A stretch of 64,000 bases of DNA, taken from contig CAXRDE010000005.1 in the NCBI GenBank assembly GCA_964229355.1, positions 283,161 to 347,160 on the forward strand. Reading direction: 5' to 3'. This stretch comes from CAXRDE01 sp964229355 (lineage in GTDB: Bacteria > Cyanobacteriota > Sericytochromatia > UBA7694). Position 1 is the stretch's first letter. Every line of letters begins with the position of its first letter. Position numbers and translations under genes: made by a program. This document shows positions 33,252 to 44,000 of this stretch, one piece after another. Under the pieces are notes generated by a model. It was not told where the DNA came from. It was given only the letters and a program-made list of their open reading frames with translations, and did not search any database.

Positions 33252-35588
33252 TTAAAAGTTTTGGGCTTTAAAGACCTGAATACGGGAATTGCCTTTGTCT
33301 AAGACAAACACATCTCCGTCATCGCTTACTGCAACACTTTCAGGCCCCCAGAAGTCTTGATCGCCTCGGCCCTTTGAACCAAAAAATTCAATAAACTCAC
33401 CTTTAGCGGTAAAAACCTGCACCCGGTGATTCAAGGTATCTGCCACATAAATACGGCCTTTAAGATCCACCGCAATGCCTCGGGGAATACTAAATTCTCC
33501 GGGACCCACACCACGCTTGCCAAAGTCCAGGCGGCAAATGCCCTGGCGATCGAGCATTTGCACCCGTGGGATCCCATAATCCAACACAAATAAGTTGTCG
33601 TTGGCGTCTAAAGCAATGGAATAAGGGGTTTTAAATTCGCCCGGACGGGTGCCGGGACGCCCAAAGTTTTTGTTGACCTTGCCCTGAGCATCAAGCACCT
33701 GAATGCGAGAGTTCTCTACATCGGCCACGTAGACTTCGCCCTTAGAAGAGACCGCAATACCGTATGGGTTCAGGAACTCACCTCGGGCTTTACCCTGAGA
33801 ACCAAAGGCACGAATAAAGCGGCCGGACTGGTCAAAAATAGCCACACGGTGCAAGCCCGAGTCCACCACAAAGATTTGGCCCTGGGGGCTTACGGTGACG
33901 TTACAGGGCGTTTTTAAGTAATCTTGCTGGGCTCCAGCGCGAATGAGGTATTGCCAGTCACCAATACGATTAAACACCTGAATGCGCTGGTTCTGAGTAT
34001 CAGCCACAAAGACTAAGCCCTGATAAACACACAGCCCTCGCGGTTGATAAAACTGGCCTTTGCCTGCGCCCACCTGGCCAATTTTATGGGAGTATTGCAA
34101 ATTCAAAGAGGCTTTTTCGTTGACGTCTTCCGCAGCAACGGTCCCCGCAACCGAAGCCGGGCCAGTGGGGGTTCCGCGGGGCGTCGCCATGGCGGGTGGC
34201 CGGCCTTCTAATTGCTGAAAGGCGTCAGGTTTGTTCAAGGTTGAGCGCATGGTGGTAGAGGGCGAGTAAAGCCCGGTTTGACGCATGGGGTTAACAATTT
34301 GCGTTTGCTGCTGGGTGGCGGGTGGCTCCGTGGGACGGGAACGGGCAAAGGTCTGGCGATCCATGCCGGTGCGCGGATTGGTTTGATACGTGGTAGCAAG
34401 CTCTATCAAACGGCTTAGACGGGCTTTAAAAGAATGGGTTTTTTGAGGCGCACGCCCCCCCGCGCCATCCTGAACACCCAGGCGTCGGCTGCCCTCTACG
34501 GGGGCTTTCATCATGGGCGTTTTGAGTGCCTCTTCACGATCAAAACCTATTTTGGATACAGGAGCGGTATTAATTTCCAGGGGTTTGTTCAAGCCACCGG
34601 CCACCGCGGGCGGAGGTGGAGCTTCTGCCACGGGAGTGGGCGCCCCCCCTAAGTTAGCACCACAATAGGGACAGAACTTAGCGCCCGCAAACACCTGTTG
34701 CCCGCACGAGGTACAGGTATCCATCGTCTTTGCATCAGCAGATTTTACAGAACCCGAACGGATGCTTTTGAGTTCGTCGGCGATTTCTTTGGCACTCTGG
34801 TAGCGGAAATCCGGAAGTTTTTGCAGAGATTTGAGAATAATTTTTTCAATACGCGGATCCACGTCGACATTGAGACGGGTAGGAGGCACAGGATCTTCAG
34901 AAACGATTTTCAAAATCGTGGCCCCCAGATTCCCACCATCAAAGGGCAGGCGACCGGTATACAACTCGTACATCATCGCACCCAGAGAAAAGAGATCGGC
35001 ACGGTGATCCACGCGGCGAGAGTCCTGCAATTGTTCTGGAGAAATATAGCCCAGGGTTCCAAGCATGGTTCCATCTTGCGTCATGGACATCATGGGGTTC
35101 TGGGTGGACATCCGCGCAATCCCGAAGTCGGTAATTTTCACATCACCTTTACTGGTGATGGAAATATTATCGGGCTTAATGTCTCGGTGAATCACTTTAC
35201 GGTCGTGGGCATGCTGCAAACCTTCGCAGGTTTGAATCATAATATCTAAAAGCTGATCTTGCGTGAACTCTCTGCCTTCATCCATGTATTCTTTGAGGTT
35301 TTTGCCCTCAATAAATTCCATGGCAATATAGTGGTGCCCACTGTCTTCTCCGAAATCGTGAATGGTCACGATATTGGGATGTTGCAAACTCCCAGCGGTT
35401 TGAGCCTCACGGTGAAAACGCGCAATAATTTCACCCGCTGCCTTTTCTAAGGAGGGGTTAATCAGCAATTCTTTAATCGCCACCGTCCGGTCAATACGCA
35501 CATCACGGGCACTGTAAACGACACCCATGCCGCCTCGCCCAATTTCTTTGATGATTTCGTATTTTCCGAGGACTAAACCTTTAGACAT
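33252..35588 (-). CDS. Ser/Thr protein kinase with zinc ribbon and NHL beta-propeller
   Basis: A 778-residue protein. The kinase domain (about residues 8-275) has GRGGMGVVY, AIKELL, the catalytic HRDIKPDN and DFG, all intact. A double-CxxC zinc ribbon follows (CTSCGQQV, FCPYCGANL, near 290-310). A Pro/Thr-rich linker leads to about six NHL repeats (about 500-775; repeats such as VFVADTQNQRIQVFN, VYVADVENSRIQVLD, IYVADTLNHRVQVFT), which fold as a six-bladed propeller. No membrane helix is visible, so unlike PASTA kinases it is probably cytoplasmic. It lies 15 bp downstream of the PP2C gene, forming a kinase/phosphatase pair. Confidence 0.92.
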   Translation of the reverse strand: MSKGLVLGKYEIIKEIGRGGMGVVYSARDVRIDRTVAIKELLINPSLEKAAGEIIARFHREAQTAGSLQHPNIVTIHDFGEDSGHHYIAMEFIEGKNLKEYMDEGREFTQDQLLDIMIQTCEGLQHAHDRKVIHRDIKPDNISITSKGDVKITDFGIARMSTQNPMMSMTQDGTMLGTLGYISPEQLQDSRRVDHRADLFSLGAMMYELYTGRLPFDGGNLGATILKIVSEDPVPPTRLNVDVDPRIEKIILKSLQKLPDFRYQSAKEIADELKSIRSGSVKSADAKTMDTCTSCGQQVFAGAKFCPYCGANLGGAPTPVAEAPPPPAVAGGLNKPLEINTAPVSKIGFDREEALKTPMMKAPVEGSRRLGVQDGAGGRAPQKTHSFKARLSRLIELATTYQTNPRTGMDRQTFARSRPTEPPATQQQTQIVNPMRQTGLYSPSTTMRSTLNKPDAFQQLEGRPPAMATPRGTPTGPASVAGTVAAEDVNEKASLNLQYSHKIGQVGAGKGQFYQPRGLCVYQGLVFVADTQNQRIQVFNRIGDWQYLIRAGAQQDYLKTPCNVTVSPQGQIFVVDSGLHRVAIFDQSGRFIRAFGSQGKARGEFLNPYGIAVSSKGEVYVADVENSRIQVLDAQGKVNKNFGRPGTRPGEFKTPYSIALDANDNLFVLDYGIPRVQMLDRQGICRLDFGKRGVGPGEFSIPRGIAVDLKGRIYVADTLNHRVQVFTAKGEFIEFFGSKGRGDQDFWGPESVAVSDDGDVFVLDKGNSRIQVFKAQNF

Positions 35589-35603
35589 ATATTTTTATAT
35601 CGT

Positions 35604-36353
35604 TTAATCGTTATACAGCAAGACTGCAGTAATATTATCGGTGCCGCCATTTTCATTGGCCAGGTCAATCAATTTTTGACAGGTTTCTTCAGGCGACTCA
35701 GAATCATTGATCAGTTGTTCCATGGTGGAATCAGACACCATATTTGAAAGACCATCGGAGCACATTAAAATGCGGTCGCCTGGCTCTAATACCATTTCTA
35801 AGGTGTCGGGCTCTACATTGGCCTGCATACCCAGACAACGGGTAATTACGTTTTTATAAGGGTGAACTTCGGCTTCGGCTTCAGAAATCGCCCCGGCTTT
35901 AACCAGTTGTTGAACCACCGAGTGATCCTCAGTGATTTGAGAGATTTTTTGGTTGCGAACGAGATAGGTGCGACTGTCCCCCACGTGGCCCAAATAAAGT
36001 TTACCCTGGCTCTCTACAGCAACAATTGCCGTGGTGCCCATGCCCTGGAGATGTTGATTACTCAAAGAAGCCAGTAAAATTTGCTCATTGGCTTCTTGAA
36101 GCGCATAGCGAACCAGCTCTTCAATGGACATCCCCGATTCACCATCTTCAGCCTGGAAATCATAGCCATCCAGGATTTCGGTAATGGTTTTTACCGCAAT
36201 TTTACTCGCCTGATCGCCAGCGGCATGTCCCCCCATACCATCGGCCACGATTGAAATGTTTTTGTCTTTAATTAAGTGGAAACTGTCCTGATTGATTGAA
36301 CGGACGCGACCGACATCGGTTAATCCAACTGCGTGCACAATGAGATCCCTCAT
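35604..36353 (-). CDS. PP2C-type Ser/Thr protein phosphatase
   Basis: A 249-residue PPM/PP2C phosphatase that would reverse the work of the neighbouring kinase. Metal-binding motifs are present: NQDSFHL, VADGMGGHAAGD, LGHVGDSRTYLV, MCSDGLSNMV and GTDNITAVLL. The length matches bacterial PrpC/Stp. ATG 36353 is the start, preceded by a weak AGAAG. A promoter inside an inverted repeat lies 30-90 bp upstream and probably drives both genes. Confidence 0.95.
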   Translation of the reverse strand: MRDLIVHAVGLTDVGRVRSINQDSFHLIKDKNISIVADGMGGHAAGDQASKIAVKTITEILDGYDFQAEDGESGMSIEELVRYALQEANEQILLASLSNQHLQGMGTTAIVAVESQGKLYLGHVGDSRTYLVRNQKISQITEDHSVVQQLVKAGAISEAEAEVHPYKNVITRCLGMQANVEPDTLEMVLEPGDRILMCSDGLSNMVSDSTMEQLINDSESPEETCQKLIDLANENGGTDNITAVLLYND

Positions 36354-36383
36354 CCATCTTCTAGAAATTTAATCAATCAAAAT

Positions 36384-36441
36384 GGACTCTGACTGATAAA
36401 GTAAACCCATTATAACACAGGCATTTTATAGGTCAGAGTCC
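36384..36441 (-). promoter_or_regulatory. Promoter of the phosphatase-kinase operon inside a 10-bp inverted repeat
   Basis: GGACTCTGAC (36384-36393) and GTCAGAGTCC (36432-36441) are perfect inverted copies 38 bp apart. On the minus strand CTGACC (36436-36431) and TATAAT (36414-36409) are 16 bp apart. One repeat arm overlaps the -35 and the other lies just after the predicted start (near 36402). This suggests a two-site operator or a 5'-UTR structure. Confidence 0.55.
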
Positions 36442-36449
36442 GACTTTGA

Positions 36450-37256
36450 TTAGAGTAAGGTTTTTAAGTAGTTCTGAAGCTTTTGCCAATCCTGGGTACT
36501 GTAAGCACCCACTGAGGAATCAAAACCATTGTGACCCAAATTAGACATCACAACTTTACTGAACTCCGCAGGGCTTGACTTCCAAAGGCCATCATTATTC
36601 AACATGGTCAAGGCACGACGCACATTGTACGCAGAAGCTTTAAAAAAGGCGGCATCGGCGCTGCTGGCTTGCATCACCTTGTCATGAGCCGCTTTAACCT
36701 TGTTGACTTTGCCCTGATTTTCTTCTACCAATTTTTGCATGGCAACATCAATGGGCAGAATATTTTTTTCAGCCTTTTTGGCCAACGCAGCAGATAGATC
36801 GTAGTCTTTTTCTAACTGTTCAATGTCTGAAGCGCTCACCTCAGGGTAAACCTCAGGGGCCAGGCTACGCACATAATTAATGATTGCCACCCGTTCCTGC
36901 GCAGAAAACTGCGTGTAAGCGCCCATCGCGCCACCGGCAATTCCCTCTTCTAAGGTTTTGTACATCCCGGCAAAGCTGGGGCTGTTTTTCCAGTTGTCTT
37001 TGGAATGAAAGTTACGGGGAGGAGGGTTCAGTGCCGCGGCACTCAGACCATCCCCTTTACCTTCGGTACCGTGGCAAGCAACACAGTTTGCCTGAAACAA
37101 GGTTTCACCGGTCTTCAGCATTTCGTCGTTGGGTTGTACTTGTGCCAGCGCACCAGCGGCATCAGCTTGCGCCAACGCCCCCTGACCGACGATGGCTGCG
37201 GTACCCATCAGCACCGCAGTGGCTGCCAGCGCATAGCGAAAACGTTTGATTTTCAT
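36450..37256 (-). CDS. Monohaem cytochrome c of the ACIII operon
   Basis: A 268-residue exported protein. The signal peptide ends near GALAQA. One haem site, CVACH, with a following Met-containing stretch (GAMGAYTQF) is in a class I cytochrome fold (residues 48-130). A helical C-terminal domain of 130 residues (145-268) is not part of ordinary cytochromes and I do not recognise it. It is the last gene of the ACIII operon, 10 bp after actF, and is a likely electron acceptor or extra subunit of the complex. It could pass electrons to a terminal oxidase encoded elsewhere. Confidence 0.85.
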   Translation of the reverse strand: MKIKRFRYALAATAVLMGTAAIVGQGALAQADAAGALAQVQPNDEMLKTGETLFQANCVACHGTEGKGDGLSAAALNPPPRNFHSKDNWKNSPSFAGMYKTLEEGIAGGAMGAYTQFSAQERVAIINYVRSLAPEVYPEVSASDIEQLEKDYDLSAALAKKAEKNILPIDVAMQKLVEENQGKVNKVKAAHDKVMQASSADAAFFKASAYNVRRALTMLNNDGLWKSSPAEFSKVVMSNLGHNGFDSSVGAYSTQDWQKLQNYLKTLL

Positions 37257-37266
37257 AAGGTCTCTC

Positions 37267-38463
37267 CTATAACCGGAAATTCAGTCCGCGCTGGAGTTTT
37301 GGATCTCCAACAGGGATTAAATTCTTGTTTTTGGCACCCATGGTAAACACCAGGGTAATCACCCCAGCGGCAATTGCCACGGCGCCCAGTTCTGCCAAAC
37401 CGATGGTGGGACCATGGCTATGGGCATTGGGGTTGTGGCCGTAGGTGGGCATGACGATCCAGTACAGATCTACCATGTGAGCAAAAATCACCCACAAGGA
37501 CATGAACAACATACGGTTTACACTGCGTTTGTTTTTGCGTTGGATCAAACCAAACAGGGGCACCACAAAGTGTACAAACAGTAAGAAGTAAGTAATGGTG
37601 CTCCAGCCATTTTCCCAGCGATGAATAAACCAGGGGGTTTCTTCGGGCAGGTTGGCATACCAGATCAGCATGCCCTGGCTAAAAGCGGTATAGGTCCAGA
37701 AGACGCAGCCTGCGAACATACCAAAACCTAAGTTGTAGTAGTGATCGCTCACAATGCCTTTGCCCAGATAACCGTTCTCATTTAACAGAATGGTCGCAAT
37801 AGCCACCACTGCCAAAGAAGCCACCAGTGAGCCCGCAAAGAAATTGACCCCAAAGATGGTAGAGAACCAGTGAGGTTCCAAGCTCATCATAAAGTCAATA
37901 GACAGAGCGGTAATCGACAAACCAAAGACGGGAATAAACAGTGCAGACATTTTGATGTTTTTCGCCGTTAAGCTTTGATCGCCAGTTTCGTCTTGTTTCA
38001 GCGAACGCTTCACAAAAAGCTGTTGAAAAACCACCCACAGAATCCAAATCACAAAGAAACGGATAATGAAAAAGGTTTCGTTTAAATAAGGGGCTTTACG
38101 CATCAGAATGGGATCACTCATGTAAGTCCACTCATAAATATTGCCCATATTAAACAGCACAGGCAAAGCGAAAATAGGTAAGAACCAAACCAGGTTCGTC
38201 ACCAGTTCAAAGACGCGGCGAATCGGTGTAGACCACACCACGCCCGCCAGGTATTCTACTGCCACCATAAAGAGCGGGCAGATCGCCACACCGGCGATGA
38301 ACATTAATAGCATAATGCTTACAAATTGTGTGCGCAGGGGATCCATGGCATAGCCAGCTCCGGCCAGAACCACTCCGAGAATCAGAGCAACCCAGCCAAA
38401 GGATGAGGCTTTACCCGGAAGCGCTTTTTTTTCATAAGCAGCACTAGGATTTACAGTACTCAT
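37267..38463 (-). CDS. actF: ACIII subunit ActF (quinol-binding membrane subunit)
   Basis: A 398-residue membrane protein with ten predicted helices, related to the NrfD/PsrC-like ActC. It matches ActF in length, position and helix layout (MSLEPHWFSTIFGVNFFAGS; TPWFIHRWENGWSTITYFLL). ActF stabilises the membrane arm of Alternative Complex III, which oxidises quinol and reduces cytochrome c. The ATG overlaps the stop of the actD-actE fusion (ATGA). Confidence 0.92.
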   Translation of the reverse strand: MSTVNPSAAYEKKALPGKASSFGWVALILGVVLAGAGYAMDPLRTQFVSIMLLMFIAGVAICPLFMVAVEYLAGVVWSTPIRRVFELVTNLVWFLPIFALPVLFNMGNIYEWTYMSDPILMRKAPYLNETFFIIRFFVIWILWVVFQQLFVKRSLKQDETGDQSLTAKNIKMSALFIPVFGLSITALSIDFMMSLEPHWFSTIFGVNFFAGSLVASLAVVAIATILLNENGYLGKGIVSDHYYNLGFGMFAGCVFWTYTAFSQGMLIWYANLPEETPWFIHRWENGWSTITYFLLFVHFVVPLFGLIQRKNKRSVNRMLFMSLWVIFAHMVDLYWIVMPTYGHNPNAHSHGPTIGLAELGAVAIAAGVITLVFTMGAKNKNLIPVGDPKLQRGLNFRL

Positions 38464-39620
38464 TTTAAATCAGTTTCCTTTGGATTCTGAGAACGTTGCA
38501 GTGCACGGATATAGTGGATCACTGCCCAGCGCTCATCCTTTGTCAGTTGTTTGGCGTAAGAAGGCATCACATTTTGACCGTAGGTAATCACGTGATAAAT
38601 GTGACCGTCTTTCCATTCAGCCACTTTGGGCGAATGCAGACTGGGTCCTGCAGGGTAAGCATCAGCAGGCAGACGGCTGTCGCCATTACCATAGTTACCG
38701 TGACAGGCTGAACAACGCGATTCAAATTTCTCTTTACCTAGCGTCAGCACATCCTGGGTGACAGGCAATGGATTAACCACATACTTGGCCATGGCTTCAG
38801 GATCCTTTTCAAAGGCTTCCGGAATATACCCACGGGAAATGGTTCCCTCCACAGGTTTTTGCATGGAACGTCCATCAGCAAAAATGTCACTGGGTGCTTG
38901 TTCAGCCAGTTTGGGCTGTACAGACATCCAGTTAAACGGTGCTTCGAACACCATATAGTTAAAGGTCACATAAATGAAGACCGAAACGCCGAGGGCGACC
39001 GCACCACCAAAGCCAAGGAACCAGGGGTTCGCCAAAGACAAGCCGGATTTGGCTTCACTGGCGTCAAAATAGACGGGCGCGATACTTTTGGCTCCCAAAG
39101 AAGTCAGCAGCTCGCGGGCAGAACCCTCATCAAAGGCTTCATCTTCAGCTTCTAAACACAAGCCGAACTTGTCGTCAGAAGTGCGTTGCATATAAGGGGT
39201 ATCATGCAGCGGGTGGTTATTGCGGGGCAAACCGCAGGCAATGGTAAACATAATGATTACGGTCGAAACTGCACCCGTTAACACCGTCACCTCAAAAAGG
39301 ATAGGGATATAACCAGGCAGGTTAAAGTAAGGCTTACCCGCCCAGATGTTAGGGTAATCCACCAGCGACACCCAGGCAATAAAGCCCAGCATTAACAACA
39401 TACACGTTCCACCAATTAAGATGGTCACCCAACCAATGGGTGATTCGCCCAGCCCCATGGCATCGTCCATGCCGTGAACGGGAAAAGGCGTATGCACGTC
39501 ATACTTGCGATACTTTTTTGAAGCAGTTTCTGCTGCATGCATAATCTCATCGGGGGTATCAAATAAACCGGTGAGGGCATATAGTTTATTGTTCATTGAA
39601 TTGTCCATTGAACTACTCAT
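38460..39620 (-). CDS. Fused ACIII subunits ActD and ActE
   Basis: A 386-residue fusion. Residues 1-190 are ActD (DUF3341): LYALTGLFDTPDEIMHAA at the start, two membrane helices (about 63-85 and 105-130) and the GLPRNNHPL loop. A third helix (about 205-230) then leads to an ActE-type monohaem cytochrome (about 285-375) with CSACHG and the haem Met in VMPSYAKQLT. In most ACIII operons actD and actE are separate genes and ActE is a lipoprotein; here the helix replaces the lipid anchor. ATG 39620 overlaps the actC stop (TAATG), and its own stop overlaps actF. Confidence 0.88.
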   Translation of the reverse strand: MSSSMDNSMNNKLYALTGLFDTPDEIMHAAETASKKYRKYDVHTPFPVHGMDDAMGLGESPIGWVTILIGGTCMLLMLGFIAWVSLVDYPNIWAGKPYFNLPGYIPILFEVTVLTGAVSTVIIMFTIACGLPRNNHPLHDTPYMQRTSDDKFGLCLEAEDEAFDEGSARELLTSLGAKSIAPVYFDASEAKSGLSLANPWFLGFGGAVALGVSVFIYVTFNYMVFEAPFNWMSVQPKLAEQAPSDIFADGRSMQKPVEGTISRGYIPEAFEKDPEAMAKYVVNPLPVTQDVLTLGKEKFESRCSACHGNYGNGDSRLPADAYPAGPSLHSPKVAEWKDGHIYHVITYGQNVMPSYAKQLTKDERWAVIHYIRALQRSQNPKETDLK

Positions 39621-41035
39621 TAGTGGTCACCTCCATGATGAGAAGGACGGGCACCATCCATTACACCTTTGACCTCAGAGATGGCGACCACAGGCATAAA
39701 CTTCACGAAGAGCAAGGTCAGCGTAAAGAACATACCGAAGCTACCAAACAATAAGCTAAAGTCGGTGAAGGTGGGGTTGTACCAGCCCCAGCTCGAAGGC
39801 AAGAAGTCACGGGTTAAAGAGGTTACGGTAATAACGTAACGCTCGAACCACATGCCGATGTTCACGAAAATCGAAGCCACAAACATCACGGGCACAGAGC
39901 GACGCAGCTTGCGGAACCAGAACATCTGGGGAGAAATAACGTTACAGCTGATCATAATCCAGTATGCCCAGGCATAAGGACCAAAGGCACGGTTAATAAA
40001 TACAAACTGCTCGACCAGGTTTCCACTGTACCAGGCGATGAAGAATTCCATCCCGTAGGCGTAGCCCACCAGCGTACCCGTTAACAAAATGATTTTGTTC
40101 ATTTTTTCGAGGGTATCTAAGGTGATGATGTGCTGCATATCAAAGATATAGCGAATAAACACCAGTACGGTAACCACCATGGCAAAACCAGAGAAGATCG
40201 CACCCGCTACGAAGTAAGGGGGGAAGATGGTGGTGTGCCAACCGGGCAGACCTGAAACCGCAAAGTCGAAAGATACGATGGTGTGTACTGACAGTACCAG
40301 CGGGGTCGACAGACCGGCCAGAATCAAATAAACACGCTCGTAGTGACGCCAGTGACGGTTAGAGAAACGCCAGCCCAGACTCAGTACAGAGTAAATGGTC
40401 TTTTTGAGCTTGCTGATAAAGTCTTTGCCCAGGGTGCGATCCCGCAGGGTCGCAAAGTCGGGCACCAGACCGGTGTACCAGAAGAACAAAGAAACGGTAA
40501 AGTAAGTGGATACCGCAAACACGTCCCATACCAGGGGTGACAGGAAGTTGACCCACACCGCATGTTTGTTGGGGTAGGGCATAAGGTACAGCGGCAACCA
40601 GGGACGACCGGTGTGGAACAGCGGGAATAAGCCCGCGCACATGACCGCAAAAATGGTCATCCCTTCAGCAAAACGAGCAATCCCGTTTCGCCATTTTTGT
40701 CGGAAGAGGAAAAGAATCGCCGAAATCAGTGTTCCCGCGTGACCAATACCGACCCAGAAAACGAAGTTAACAATGGGGAATGCCCAGGCCACGGGAACGT
40801 TGTTCCCCCACATGCCTGTGCCGTAGTAGAAACTAACGCCCCAACCAATAATTTCCACAGAGAATAAAGCCATCGAAATTGCGAGCGCTATCAGCCACTT
40901 TGTGCTGGGCGGGCTCTCAATCGGCTTAACAATGGTTTCCGTAATATCATGAAAAGTTGGACTTTTCAGAACGACGGAGGGTTCGACGGAATAGTCGGGT
41001 ATTCCGTCAAGAGTTGATTTATCTGCTACCTGCAT
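39620..41035 (-). CDS. actC: ACIII subunit ActC (NrfD/PsrC-like quinol-binding subunit)
   Basis: A 471-residue membrane protein of the NrfD/PsrC family, with about ten helices. It binds quinol at the periplasmic face and docks to ActB. Typical segments include FWVGIGHAGTLISAILFLFR, SFDFAVSGLPGWHTTIFPPY and FVAGAIFSGFAMV. The length agrees with other ActC proteins. The gene lies 10 bp after actB, and its stop overlaps the actD-actE start by one base. Confidence 0.95.
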   Translation of the reverse strand: MQVADKSTLDGIPDYSVEPSVVLKSPTFHDITETIVKPIESPPSTKWLIALAISMALFSVEIIGWGVSFYYGTGMWGNNVPVAWAFPIVNFVFWVGIGHAGTLISAILFLFRQKWRNGIARFAEGMTIFAVMCAGLFPLFHTGRPWLPLYLMPYPNKHAVWVNFLSPLVWDVFAVSTYFTVSLFFWYTGLVPDFATLRDRTLGKDFISKLKKTIYSVLSLGWRFSNRHWRHYERVYLILAGLSTPLVLSVHTIVSFDFAVSGLPGWHTTIFPPYFVAGAIFSGFAMVVTVLVFIRYIFDMQHIITLDTLEKMNKIILLTGTLVGYAYGMEFFIAWYSGNLVEQFVFINRAFGPYAWAYWIMISCNVISPQMFWFRKLRRSVPVMFVASIFVNIGMWFERYVITVTSLTRDFLPSSWGWYNPTFTDFSLLFGSFGMFFTLTLLFVKFMPVVAISEVKGVMDGARPSHHGGDH

Positions 41036-41045
41036 CGTTGTGTTC

Positions 41046-44000
41046 CTATACTTTTTCGTGTGTGTTTCTCAGGGTGGCCATATAAGTCACCGCTGGGCGC
41101 GCGTTAAAATCCTGAAGCACACGGTGATTTGCGGCATGCTTTCTCTGCTTCGCAATATCCGAGTTGGGATCATTGCTATCACCAAAAGAAATTGCCTGGG
41201 AAGGACAAACTTCCTGACAAGCCACAGTCACATCGGTACCTTTCAGGTTCCGCTTCTCGCGAATTGCTTCTTGACGTGCCCACATAATCCGTTGAACACA
41301 GAAGGTGCATTTTTCCATAACACCACGAGAACGCACCGTTACCTCAGGGTTATGAACCAGCTGCGCCAGTTCTTTGTGGTAACGGCCTTTGGCAAAGCGA
41401 TCGCGATAATCAAAGAAGTTAAAGCGACGGACTTTGTAAGGACAGTTGTTTGAGCAGTAACGGGTTCCCACACAACGGTTATAGGCCATTTGGTTTAAAC
41501 CGTCTGGGCTATGGTTGGTGGCGTTAACAGGGCAAACCACTTCACAAGGGGCGTTGTCACAGTGCTGACACAGCATCACCTGTTGGGTAATTTTGGGTTC
41601 TTCAGGCGTACCTGAGTAATAACGATCGATACGCATCCAGTGCATTTCACGACCGCGATCCACTTGATCAGGGCCAACCACAGGAATGTTGTTTTCCACG
41701 TTACAGGCCATAACACAAGCATTACAACCCGTACACTTGTTGGCATCAATGGTCATGCCCCACTTAATGCCTTCATACTCATGGGTTTTGGTAATGTTTA
41801 CCGCAGGGTGAGTGGGCATGGTGGCCACTTTGGGATCTTTGAGATACTCCAAATAATTGGCTTCATGGATAATGCCGCGTTTGTAGTGTAAGTCTTGTTC
41901 GATTTCCACATCAAAGGCGTGGTGATTTTGCGTGGTGACCAGGTGATGGCTACCGCTGGCTTTACTCACGTTGGCTTTGGCAAACCACACATCGTGACTG
42001 GCCAACTGCAGTAAAGGCATCACATCGACACCCACACCAGAACCAATATCACCGGCTTCTGTACGGCCATAGCCGATTTCCACCGCAATAACATTTTCGG
42101 CCATACCGGGCTGTTGCAATACCGGCAAGGTGACACTTTGACCGTTCACATCGACCGTCACCAGGTCATCGGTTTTAACACCCAGGGCTTTTGCCGTACT
42201 CATCGACATCGCAGCGTAGTTATCCCACACCACTTTGCTCACCGGGTGAGGAATCTCTTGTAACCAACCGCTGCTGGCAAATTCGCCATCTAAAGTGGCG
42301 TAGCTGTAGTGCAGGGACAACACATAGTCACTGCCCGCTTTACCGGCTTGAATGGCGCTTAAGGCATTGGCTTTAAAAGGACTGGCTGAACCCGCAGCTT
42401 TGATTTTCACAAAACCGTTGTGAAGAGCAGACTGCCAATACCCATTGAAATCCACCAGGGCATTGCTTTGGCGATAAACGCCGTCTTGCCAGGCTTTTTT
42501 CAGGTAGGTGTAATACATTTTTTCATTGTATTGCGCTGAATCCCCCTGAGCCCAGGTGAGTGCAGCACCTTCCGCCTGACGGCTTTTGTGCAGCGGAGCA
42601 ATCACGGGCTGTTGCAAGGTATAAACCCCCGCATGGCTTACCGCGTCACCCCAGGCTTCTAAGTCATGGTGAATGGGCAGCGCAAAGGTACTGGCCTTCG
42701 CGGTTTCATGCATTTCAGTGGTTAAGGCAACGCTGACAGGCACTTTGGCCAGAGCATCAGCATATTTTAAGCTCGACAATTCATACACAGGGTTGGTGTT
42801 CCAATGAATCACCACAGCCACTTTACCGGCCGCCATGTCCTGAATTAAGCCATTGACTTCACCAGGTGTGGCAAAAGGTACCTGCTGTACATGGGCATGG
42901 GCAAAATCATACAGGCTGCTGGCACCGAGGGCATCATTCAGGGCATTCACCAGAATGTGCATGGATTCAGAAGACCGCTGCCCTGCATACAACAAGGCCT
43001 TGCCTTTGGCCTGAGCCAGATCGCTCACCAGATGCTTAAGCACCATGGTAGACAAACCGTGCTGTTTGGCAAAGTCGTCTAAATTGGCACCACTGACCTG
43101 GCCCGCTAAACCACCGGGCAAACTGACGCCCTGGGCTTGCAACGCATTGGCCAAAGCCATGACAAATTCCATTTGCGCATCAGGGCGTACCCGCAGACGG
43201 TAGTCAGATTTCATACCGGTCGCGGTGAGGTTGCCTTCAGCCACATACAGGCGGTTAAAGGTTTTATCGCTCATCACATCGCGACGGGCGGCAAAGCCAT
43301 ACTCTGCACCAGCGGGCGCTTCAACGCCTAAAAAGTCTGACTCCAGGGCCAGAATCACATCGGCTTTGTCCCAGTGGATGGCAGGCAAGTTGCCGCCATG
43401 GGATTGTTCCCAGGCCCGAATACGGGTGGCTTCAGTGTGTAAAGCGTGGGCGTAAACTTTGGTGCTGGGGTACTGTTTGCTAAAATCACCCAGCGCTTTG
43501 GCAGTGGTGGGTGAGTAAACCGCTGGCGCCATAATCGCAATCTGCTGATTTTGGCCTGCGGCAGCTTGTAAGGCCTGAATAATTTCACCGTCGGCAGCAG
43601 CCCAGGTGACTTCAGCGCCAGCCTTTTGAGGGGTCTGCAGGCGAGCGGGATCATACAGTCCCATAATCTGGGCCTGGTAATGGCTGTTCAAGCTATAGGC
43701 ATCGGTGGGGTGCGATTTATTGGGGCCAATAAATACAGGGCGGCCTTCACGGGCGGTGACCAGGGCAGCGCGAACACTTCCCCGAGAACGCACGCTAGAG
43801 GCATAGTAATTGGGGCGACCAATTACCACATCCACAGGATGCTCATTGTAGGTGTAAATTTCACCATTCTTTCTTTTGCCCACGTAGTTTTTACAACTCG
43901 CCAAAGCAAAAGCGGCAGAAGCCCCCATGGCCGCTAAAAAGCGACGGCGAGAGATTCCGCTCATTTCATTAATATCAAATTCGTCTGTGACACCGGCTTT

